Source of the DNA: an uncultured Shinella sp.
GTDB lineage: Bacteria; Pseudomonadota; Alphaproteobacteria; Rhizobiales; Rhizobiaceae
Direction: 5' to 3'
Length of the DNA: 10,299 nt
NCBI GenBank assembly: GCA_946886325.1
Contig: CAMPIK010000047.1
Coordinates: forward strand, 1 to 10,299
Shown piece by piece: positions 1 to 7,500 of the stretch; position 1 is the first letter of the stretch, and each line of letters opens with the position of its first letter. The notes below the pieces were generated by a model that saw nothing but the letters and a program-made list of their open reading frames with translations, made no database searches and had not been told where the DNA came from. Both the position numbers and the translations under genes were made by a program.

Positions 1-477
1 GATCGAGGCGGTGCGGTTGGTCGGGCCGAGCGCGCCGGCGACGAAGCGACGGCGTCCGTCCTTCTCCGTTGCGCGCAGGCCAGCGCGCCGCGCAAGGCGC
101 GCGCCGTCGCGGTTCAGTTCATAGACCATGTCCTCCATGCCGTAATCGGCTTGGGCAATGGTCGTTGAGGAGAAGGTGTTGGTTTCGAGGATGTCGGCGC
201 CGGCAAGCGCGTAGCGATAGTGGATGTCCTCGATGGCGCCCGGCTGGGTCAGCGTCAGCAGATCGTTGTTGCCCTGCTGGTGGCAGGCGCAGTCGCCGAA
301 ACGGTCGCCGCGGAAATCGTCCTCGACAAGCTTCAGCGTCTGGATCTCGGTGCCCATCGCTCCGTCGAGAACGAGGATGCGCTCCCGCGCGGCGGCCTGA
401 AGTGCCGAAAGGATCTCACGCCCGTCGCGGGGCGGAAGCTCCGGTCCGAACAGGGTTTCCAGGTGCGAACTGGCCAT
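1..477 (-). CDS. metH: Cobalamin-dependent methionine synthase, N-terminal part (runs off the window)
   Basis: B12-dependent methionine synthase moves the methyl group of 5-methyltetrahydrofolate to homocysteine through methylcobalamin in the cytoplasm. The 159 visible residues are the start of the homocysteine-binding barrel. RILVLDGAMGTEIQ (33-46), the GNNDLLTLTQP segment (69-79), AGADILETNTFSSTTIAQADY (92-112) and GALGPTNRTASI (148-159) match the well-known MetH pattern closely; I compared them from memory with E. coli MetH. The full family protein is about 1230-1260 aa, so the folate, cobalamin and activation domains, and the zinc cysteines, lie outside the window. The start at 477 is supported by a GGAGGG Shine-Dalgarno sequence 7 nt upstream. 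It lies downstream of a small ORF, with an 87-bp gap that holds a SahR-like palindrome and a hairpin over the ribosome-binding site. Methyl-cycle control is therefore likely. Confidence 0.97.
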   Translation of the reverse strand, partial: MASSHLETLFGPELPPRDGREILSALQAAARERILVLDGAMGTEIQTLKLVEDDFRGDRFGDCACHQQGNNDLLTLTQPGAIEDIHYRYALAGADILETNTFSSTTIAQADYGMEDMVYELNRDGARLARRAGLRATEKDGRRRFVAGALGPTNRTASI

Positions 478-486
478 GGCAAAGCC

Positions 487-514
487 CTCCGGTGTAGATG
501 CTACTACACCGGAG
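487..514 (-). promoter_or_regulatory. 11-bp stem-loop covering the metH Shine-Dalgarno sequence
   Basis: Seen directly: arms CTCCGGTGTAG (487-497) and CTACACCGGAG (504-514) are perfectly complementary, with a 6-nt loop. Read as metH mRNA, the 3' arm ends in GGAG, and the next two bases are GG. Most of the GGAGGG ribosome-binding site, 7 nt before the ATG, is therefore inside the stem. No U-run follows, so it is not an intrinsic terminator. Inference: it limits or regulates metH translation. As DNA it could instead be a protein-binding dyad. Confidence 0.7.
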
Positions 515-517
515 ATC

Positions 518-553
518 ACATAAAGACATCTTTATGTCAACATACCTTTATGT
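518..553. promoter_or_regulatory. Tandem palindromic operator upstream of metH, probably SahR-type
   Basis: A perfect palindrome has arms ACATAAAGA (518-526) and TCTTTATGT (529-537) separated by CA. A second, degenerate copy at 534-553 keeps the CTTTATGT half (530-537 and 546-553), so the two half-sites repeat every 16 bp. The first site overlaps a perfect TTGACA hexamer on the minus strand (535-540), a likely metH -35 element, although I find no good -10 at the right distance. The ATAAAGA/TCTTTAT pattern resembles, from memory, the operator of the ArsR-family S-adenosylhomocysteine-responsive repressor SahR that controls metH in other Rhizobiales. The palindrome is certain; the factor is inferred. 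Confidence 0.65.
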
Positions 554-564
554 GTTCTTGCGCC

Positions 565-780
565 TCAGTGGGTCTTCCGGTCCCTCCCGGCAAGCGTCGA
601 GAACAGCGAACGGAGTCGTTCCAGATCCGGATCCTTGGACCGGTGGCGGGAGAGCTTCGCTACCTCCTTCAAGGCCTCCGTGGCGAGGTCGGCGCCGCGC
701 GGCTGCCAGAGCAGCCAGGATATCAAGACGGCTTCGGGCCTGCCGCTGTCTGCCGGTTCGTCGAATGTCGTTGCAATCAT
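565..780 (-). CDS. Small protein of unknown function behind a cobalamin riboswitch (71 aa)
   Basis: I do not recognise this protein. It begins MIATTFDEPADSG and has a helix-like middle (PEAVLISWLLWQPRGADLA). Its charged C-terminal half looks helical too (about residues 37-65), and it ends GRDRKTH. There is no signal peptide, clear membrane segment, cysteine pair or metal motif. The evidence that it is real is contextual. A GGGGAAG Shine-Dalgarno sequence lies about 5 nt before the ATG. About 80% of codons end in G or C, as in neighbouring genes. A cobalamin riboswitch and a Shine-Dalgarno-masking hairpin sit directly upstream in the same orientation. It is not CbtB, a common small B12-regulated protein, which would show a membrane helix and histidines. 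A second, overlapping minus-strand frame (548-862) is Arg/Pro-rich and looks like a shadow. It may be co-transcribed with metH 87 bp downstream. Confidence 0.6.
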   Translation of the reverse strand: MIATTFDEPADSGRPEAVLISWLLWQPRGADLATEALKEVAKLSRHRSKDPDLERLRSLFSTLAGRDRKTH

Positions 781-787
781 GTGTCTT

Positions 788-806
788 CCCCAATTGCGAA
801 TTGGGG
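788..806 (-). promoter_or_regulatory. Hairpin masking the Shine-Dalgarno sequence of the small ORF (riboswitch expression platform)
   Basis: CCCCAATT (788-795) and AATTGGGG (799-806) form a perfect 8-bp stem with a 3-nt loop. In the minus-strand RNA the 3' arm ends in GGGG, and AAG follows, so the GGGGAAG ribosome-binding site for the ATG at 780 is half buried in the stem. This is how a translational expression platform of a cobalamin riboswitch usually looks. The link to ligand binding is inferred. Confidence 0.65.
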
Positions 807-831
807 GATGGCCTGCGCACGCATGGAAAGA

Positions 832-846
832 GCCGCATCAAGCGGC
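832..846 (-). terminator. Weak terminator-like hairpin between the riboswitch and the small ORF
   Basis: GCCGC (832-836) and GCGGC (842-846) make a 5-bp stem with a 5-nt loop. In the RNA this is followed by UCUUUCC, an imperfect U tract. It lies between the aptamer and the start codon, so it could act as an attenuator. The stem is short and the U tract is broken, so translational control by the hairpin at 788-806 looks more likely. Confidence 0.25.
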
Positions 847-895
847 CGGCCAAGCGCACCATTGGGACACCCCGCCCATGGACGTTACGTAGTCG

Positions 896-1086
896 TCAGG
901 GCAGGTCTCCTGGCTCACGGGTCGTCATGGCTGTCATACCTTCCCGGTGGCTAGCACCAGTGGCCTTGTTCGACAGTCACTCGCCGTTCACAGTTGCGGG
1001 GGCAGCTCCGGCCTTGATCGCCCTGCAGGCAATCGCACCGGCTTCCCTCTTAGCCTCCGGACCGTATCGATCCGAAGGAACCCTGA
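896..1086 (-). promoter_or_regulatory. Cobalamin (adenosylcobalamin) riboswitch aptamer
   Basis: All conserved blocks of the B12 riboswitch occur in order on the minus strand. These are AAGAGGGAAGCCGGTG near the 5' end, then the core GCTGCCCCCGCAACTG (991-1006) and GCCACTGG (957-964). A GGGAAGG segment lies near 940, and the B12 box AGCCAGGAGACCTGCC is at 900-915. The closing P1 stem pairs TCAGGG (1081-1086) with CCCTGA (896-901), which sets the limits and gives 191 nt, a normal length. A sigma70-type promoter lies just upstream and a small ORF downstream. Riboswitches of this family normally turn expression down when cobalamin is plentiful. It is unusual that the next recognisable gene is B12-dependent metH rather than metE or a cobalamin synthesis or transport gene. 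Confidence 0.97.
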
Positions 1087-1093
1087 TCGGTCC

Positions 1094-1122
1094 AATAGGC
1101 CCGGCGGGCACGCCCGTGTCAA
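1094..1122 (-). promoter_or_regulatory. Probable sigma70 promoter of the riboswitch transcript
   Basis: On the minus strand a perfect TTGACA (1117-1122) is followed by exactly 17 bp and CCTATT (1094-1099). The rhizobial housekeeping consensus is close to CTTGAC-N17-CTATAT. Initiation about 7 nt downstream would fall near 1087, right at the base of the riboswitch P1 stem (1086). This independent agreement supports the call. Confidence 0.7.
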
Positions 1123-1558
1123 TCCTCGCAAGGGCCGATTGGCGGCTTTGTGCACTGCGGGAACCAAATTCGCTTTGGTGCATTCTAGCTGCCATGCGCA
1201 AGGTCTTGCTCTGCCTTCCCGCCCAACGGCCGGATCGTTTACCAGTTCGCGGCTTTGCGGCCGCGCAGCGCGCCGAGTCTTGTTGCAACTCCTTATCAAT
1301 ACGGCTAAAAAATGCCGTTTTCATGCACCACGCGGCCCCGATGCCATCTCGCGTGTCGCCTGAGCCATTTCGTTCTTCTGCGGCGGAAAGCGGCCCTGTT
1401 GGCGGATTGTCCGCGTGACGGGCGACAACGGCGCAAGGAGGACGTCATCCGGCGTCACGGCGAAACGCGGCAGGGTGACGGTGCCTGCCCGCGCGAAGCA
1501 AACCGGCGTGCCCGAAGCCGCCGGCCTCATCAACACCGGTCGGATTCAGAATAACAAC
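1123..1558. other. Intergenic region and ndvB leader, no convincing gene
   Basis: This stretch separates the divergent riboswitch and ndvB transcription units. It contains a short dyad ACCAAA/TTTGGT (1163-1168 and 1174-1179), a plus-strand promoter candidate (1283-1311) and a strong but unused-looking Shine-Dalgarno sequence AAGGAGG (1435-1441). The ndvB frame is open back to a GTG at 1415, which would add 48 residues rich in Arg, Thr and Gly. This extension shows no recognisable motif and does not look like the family N terminus. Another frame, 1312-1554, ends 4 nt before the ndvB ATG, but its Arg/His-rich translation looks non-coding. Confidence 0.6.
1283..1311 (+). promoter_or_regulatory. 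Candidate ndvB promoter
   Basis: TTGCAA (1283-1288) is separated by 17 bp from TAAAAA (1306-1311), an acceptable sigma70-type pair within the only AT-rich patch of this intergenic region. Transcription would begin near 1318 and leave a leader of about 240 nt before the ATG at 1559. This rests on pattern only. Confidence 0.45.
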
Positions 1559-4500
1559 ATGCCCCTGCACAACAGACCGCCCCACGCCTCCCGCGACACG
1601 GACAGCAAGCACATCGATTATAACGATGCCATCCGCGCAAACTATTACGGCGAGGAGGAGCTGGAGGCCTGTGGCGAAGCGCTGGCGCGGGACGGTGCCG
1701 CGTCGTTGCCGGGATTTTCCCCTTTCGATTTTCGCGCCCGCCACCGGGAAAACGAGAAGGAAGTCTTCCGCGTCTATCGGGCAACCGCACGCGACGTCGA
1801 GGCCGGCGCCTCGATCACGCCGGCCGCCGAATGGCTGCTCGACAACTACTATGTCGTTGAAGAGGCGATCCAGGAGGTCAGCCGTGACTTTCCGCGACGC
1901 TTCTACCGTCAGCTTCCGACGATGGAGATCGGCGGAACGGCCATTCCGCGCACGCTGGCGCTGGCCTGGCTCTATGTCGCCCATACGCAAAGCAGCGTCT
2001 CGCGCGCCAGCCTGACGGCCATCGTCGAAGGGTTCCAGAAGGTCGAACCCTTCAAGATCGGCGAGCTCTGGGCCCTGCCCTCCATCGTCCGCTTCGTGCT
2101 CATCGAGAACCTGAGGCGCATTTCGAGCCGGGTCGAGCAGTCGCGCAAATTGCGCATCAAGGCCAACGAGGTCGCCGACGAGTTCATCCGCATCAACGAT
2201 GCCGAGCGCGGCATCGCCTATCTGCGTTCGATGGAACAGCTCGTCGACGACAATGCCTTCGTCGCACAGCTTCTCTACCGCCTGCGCGACGGCCTGCAGA
2301 CATCAGGCGCGGCCATCGGCTGGCTCGAGAAGAAGGTCGCGGCGCGCGGCAGCGATCTCGACGAACTGCTGGTCTCGGAGAACAACCGCCTGTCGTCCGG
2401 CAACGTGACGATGAGCAATATCATCAAGGGCCTGCGCGCCATCGACGATACCGAGTGGCCGGTCTGGGTCGAAAGCGTCAGCCATCTCGATCTCGCCCTG
2501 CGCGAGGGCTCCGACTATACGGAGCTCGATTTCAGCTCGCGCAACAAATACCGCGACACGATCGAAAAGCTCGCCCGCCGCTGCGGCATGACGGAGATCG
2601 AGGTGACGCGCACCGCGATCGCCATGACCGCCGAAGATGCCGCTTCCAGCAATACGTCCGGCACGCACGAGGCGAATGTCGGCGCCTATCTCGTCGGGCA
2701 GAAGCGCCTGGAGCTTGAAGCGCGCATCGGCTACCGCCCGTCGATCCTCGATCGCATCGTCCGCTTCGGGCAAAGCCTCGACTGGTTCGCGATCGCCGGC
2801 CCGGTCATCCTGCTGACGCTGCTCGCGATGGTCGCCGTCTACTATTTCCTGGATCAGCTCGACATTCCGGATGGCGCATGGCTGATCATGCTCGTTCTCT
2901 TCGCGCTGCCGGCATCGGAAGGCGCGGTCGGGCTGTTCAATACGCTCGTCACCTTCTGCGTCCGGCCGACGAGCCTCGTCGGCTACGAGTTCAAGGAAGG
3001 CATTCCCGCCGAGGCCCGCACGCTCGTTGCCGTGCCCTGTCTGATCTCGAAGCGCGACCATGTGGACGAGCTGGTGCGCAATCTCGAGGTCCACTATCTC
3101 GCCAACCCCAGGGGCGAGATATCCTTCGCGCTCCTCAGCGACTGGGCCGACAGTCCTGTCGAGGAAACGCCGGCAGACCGCGAAGTGCTCGACTATGCAC
3201 GGCGCGAGGTTGCGGCACTGGCGGCGAAATACGCCTTCGACGGGCGCACGCGCTTCTTCCTGCTTCACCGCCGCCGGCTCTACAATCCCGGCGAAGGCGT
3301 GTGGATGGGCTGGGAGCGCAAGCGCGGCAAGCTGCACGAACTGAACCTGCTGCTGCGCGGTGACGGCGACACGGGCTTTCTGCCGGGTGCCAACACGGTG
3401 CCGGAGGACGTCAAATATGTGATGACGCTCGACGCGGACACGCGGCTTATGCGCGACGCCGTGACCAAGCTTGCCGGCAAGCTGCACCATCCGATCAACC
3501 GCCCCGTCGTCGATCCCGACACGCGGCGCGTGATTGCCGGCTACGGCATCCTCCAGCCGCGCGTGACGCCCTCGCTGACAACAGGCACCGAAGCCTCGAC
3601 CTTCCAGCGCATCTTCTCGGTCAACCGGGGTCTCGACCCCTATGTCTTCACCGTCTCCGACGTCTACCAGGATCTCGCCGGCGAAGGCACGTTCACCGGC
3701 AAGGGCCTCTATCACGTCGATGCCTTCGAGGCGGCGATCAGGGGCCGGATCGAGGAGAACGCCGTTCTCTCGCACGACCTGCTCGAAGGTTCCTATGCGC
3801 GCTGCGCGCTGGTGACAGATGTCGAGCTGGTCGAGGATTTCCCGACGCGCTACGAGGTCGAGACCTCGCGCCAGCATCGCTGGGCGCGCGGCGACTGGCA
3901 GTTGCTGCCCTATATCTTCAATCCGGCAAGCGGCGTCTCCATGCTCGGGCGCTGGAAGATGTACGACAACCTGCGCCGCTGCCTCATCCCGATCGGCTGG
4001 CTCGTCGCCTCCGTCATGGGCTGGTACTATATGGAGCCGCACCAGGCGCTGATCTGGCAGGCGGTTCTGATCTTCCTGCTCTTCGTCGCGCCGACCCTGT
4101 CGCTGATCTCCGGCATCATGCCGCGCCGCAACGATATCGTCGCCCGCGCGCATGTGCATTCGGTCCTGTCGGAAATCCGCGCCGCCAATGCGCAGGTCGC
4201 GCTGCGCATCGTCTTCATCGCCCATCAGGCGGCCTTGATGGGCGATGCCATCGCCCGCTCGCTCTATCGCCTGTTCTTCAGCCGCCGGAAGATGCTGGAA
4301 TGGCGCACCGCTGCCCAGGTCCACAGTTCCGGCGGCGGCGACATTCTCAACTACTATCGCGAGATGTGGCAGGCGCCGGCGCTTGCGGTGATCTCGGTCG
4401 CGCTCGCGATGTTCTCCAAGACGGGCCTGCCCTTCATCGGCATCCCCTTCGCGCTCGTCTGGGCGCTGTCGCCGGCGATCGCCTGGTATGTCAGCCAGTC

Positions 4501-7500
4501 GGCGGAGACGGAGGACAAGCTGATCGTCCCCGATCACGTCGTCTCCGAACTGCGCAAGATCGCGCGGCGCACCTGGCGCTATTTCGAGGATTTCGTCAAC
4601 GAAGAGCAGCATTTCCTGCCGCCGGACAATTTTCAGGAAATACCGCATCCCGTCCTGGCCGAGCGCACCTCGCCCACCAATATCGGCGTCTATCTGCTGT
4701 CGGTGATTTCGGCGCGCGACTTCGGCTGGATCGGCTTCGAGGAGACCGTGCGTCGCCTCGAACAGACGATCGCCACCGTGGACGGCATGCCGAAATATCG
4801 CGGCCATCTCTACAACTGGTATCGCACCAACACGCTGGAAACGCTCGGACCGCGCTACGTCTCCGCCGTCGACAGCGGCAATCTCGCCGGCCACCTGATC
4901 GCGGTCTCGTCCATGTGCCGGGAATGGGCCGAAGCGCCGTCGGCGCATCTGCAGGCAAGCCTCGACGGCATCGGCGACGTCGCATCGATCCTTTCGGAAG
5001 CGCTCGCCGAACTGCCGGATGACCGCAAGACGGTGCGGCCGCTGCGCAAGCTGATCCGGGAGCGCATCGCCGGCTTCCACAACGCGCTGGCTGCCGTCAA
5101 GCGCGAGCACGAATTCGCCTCGATCCGCGTCATCAACCTCGCGGTTCTCGCGCGCGACGTGAACAAGCTGATCGTCAATCTCGACAACGAGATCCGCAGT
5201 CCCGAGACCGCGGAGATCGCGAAATGGGCGTCTGCACTCGTTGCCACCTGCGAGGCGCATATTTCCGACAGCGTGTTCGACGTCGGCAGCATCGAGACGC
5301 TGCGCAACCGTCTTGCCGCGCTTCGCGACAAGACGCGCGACCTCGCCTTCTCGATGGATTTCGGCTTCCTCTTCCGTCCCGAGCGCCGCCTGCTGTCGAT
5401 CGGCTACCGCGTCGAAAGCGGCGAACTGGACGAGGCCTGCTACGACCTGCTCGCCTCCGAGGCCCGGCTGACCAGCCTTTTCGCCATCGCCAAGGGTGAC
5501 CTTCCGACCGAGCACTGGTTCAAGCTCGGCAGGCCTATCGTGCCGGTCGGTTCGCGCGGCGCGCTCGTCTCCTGGTCGGGCTCGATGTTCGAATACCTGA
5601 TGCCGCCGCTCGTCATGCAGGAGCGGCAGGGCGGCATTCTCAACCAGACGAACAATCTCATCGTCCGGGAACAGATGAACCACGGCCGCCGGCTCGGCAC
5701 GCCCTGGGGCATTTCGGAAGCGGCCTTCAACGCCCGCGACCAGCAGCTCACCTACCAGTACACGAATTTCGGCGTGCCGACGCTCGGCCTGAAACGCGGT
5801 CTCGGCCAGAATGCCGTCATCGCGCCCTATGCGTCGTTGCTCGCCTCGCAATATGCACCGAAGGCAGCGCTCGACAATCTCGAACGGCTGCGCAAGCTCG
5901 GCGCGCTCGGCGTCTACGGCTTCCACGATGCGGTCGATTTCACGCCGACCCGTGTTCCCGAAGGAAAAACCTGTGCGGTCGTGCGCAACTACATGGCGCA
6001 CCATCACGGCATGTCGATTGCGGCCGTCGCCAACGTCGTCTTCAACGGCGTGCTGCGTGAACGATTCCACTCCGATCCGGTGATCGAAGCCGCCGAACTG
6101 CTGCTGCAGGAAAAGGCGCCGCGCGACATCCCGATCATCAATGCCAAGCGCGAACCGGAAACCGTCGGCGGCTCGCAGGACGACCTGCTGCGGCCCGAAG
6201 TGCGCGTCATCAAGGAACCCTTCGGAAAGGATCGCGCCACCGTCTTCCTGTCGAACGGGCACTATTCCGTCATGCTGACGGCGGATGGCTCCGGCTATTC
6301 GCGCTGGAACGGGCAGACCGTCTCGCGCTGGAAGCCGGACCCGACGGAAGACAACTGGGGCACGTTCATCTTCCTGCGCGACACGGTGTCGGGCGACTGG
6401 TGGTCGGCAACGGCGGAACCGAAACGTGCCGAGGGCGAAGTCACCGTCACGGAATTCGGCGACGACCGTGCCGGCTTCACCAAGACCGTCGGCTCGCTGA
6501 CAAGCGAGGTCGAATGCATCGTCGCGACCGAACACGACGCCGAAGGTCGGCGCATCACGCTGCTCAACACGGGCAACGAGGACCGGTTCATCGAGGTGAC
6601 CTCCTACATGGAGCCCGTCATCTCGACCGATGACGCCGACAGCGCCCATCCGCTGTTTTCGAAGATGTTCATCCGCACCGAGATCGGCAGGCGCGGCGAC
6701 GTCATCCGCGCCGAGCGCAACAAGCGCAGCCCGAACGAGCCGAACATGTGCATCGCCCACCTGATCGTGGACAATGCCGGCTCGTCGCGGCGCACCGAGG
6801 TCGAAACCGACCGCCGCGCCTTCATCGGCCGCGGCCGCAGCCTCGCCACCGCCGCCGCCTTCGATCCGGGCGCCGAGCTTTCCGGGACGGACGGCTTCAC
6901 GCTCGACCCGATCATGGCGCTGCGCCGCGTCGTGCGCGTGCCGGCGGGCAAGAAGGTCAAGGTCATCTTCTGGACGGTCGCCGCGCCGAGCCGCGAGGAG
7001 GTGGACCGGGCACTCGACCAGTACCGCCACCCCGACAGCTTCAACCAGGAACTGATCCACGCCTGGACGCGCTCGCAGGTGCATCTGCGTCATATCGGCG
7101 TCACATCCCAGGAAGCGGCAAGCTTCCAGATGCTGGCGCGCTACCTGGTCTATCCGGACATGCACCTGCGCGCCGAGGCGGGCACGGTCCAGGCCGGCCT
7201 CACCTCGCAATCGGCGCTCTGGCCGCTTGCGATATCCGGCGACTTTCCGATCTTCGTGCTCCGGATCACCGACGAGCACGATCTCGATGTCGCCCGCGAG
7301 GCGTTGCGTGCGCAGGAATACCTGCGCCATCGCGGCGTCGTGGCCGATCTCGTGATCCTCAACGAGCGCGCCTCCTCCTATGCGCAGGACATGCAGCACA
7401 CGCTCGACCAGATGTGCGAGAACCTGCGCATGGGCGCCCAGTCGGACGGCGTGCGCCAGCATATCTTCGCCGTGCGCCGCGACCTTATGGACGCAACGAC

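Noticed and set aside
548..862. A 104-codon minus-strand frame overlapping the 71-aa ORF
   Set aside because: Arg/Pro-rich with no good Shine-Dalgarno sequence; the overlapping frame with its start at 780 has a proper ribosome-binding site and better amino-acid composition.
69..954. Plus-strand open frames over metH and the small ORF (69-497 and 220-954)
   Set aside because: They run antisense to metH and through the riboswitch and hairpins; the translations are Arg/Pro/Ser-rich and show no family signature.
1184..1189. TAGAAT on the minus strand as an alternative -10 element for the riboswitch transcript
   Set aside because: No acceptable -35 lies 16-18 bp upstream, whereas TTGACA-17-CCTATT at 1094-1122 is much better and places the start at the aptamer base.
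1301..1321. ACGGC/GCCGT stem followed by TTTT, considered as a terminator
   Set aside because: The stem is only 5 bp with an 8-nt AT loop, it overlaps the candidate -10 element of ndvB, and no upstream plus-strand gene needs a terminator there.
498..1418. A 306-codon plus-strand open frame across the riboswitch
   Set aside because: It is antisense to a clear cobalamin riboswitch and the small ORF, and its translation has no recognisable motif.
1312..1554. An 80-codon plus-strand frame ending 4 nt before the ndvB ATG, considered as a coupled leader peptide
   Set aside because: There is no ribosome-binding site before its ATG and the translation is Arg/His-rich. The ending next to ndvB is suggestive but not enough.
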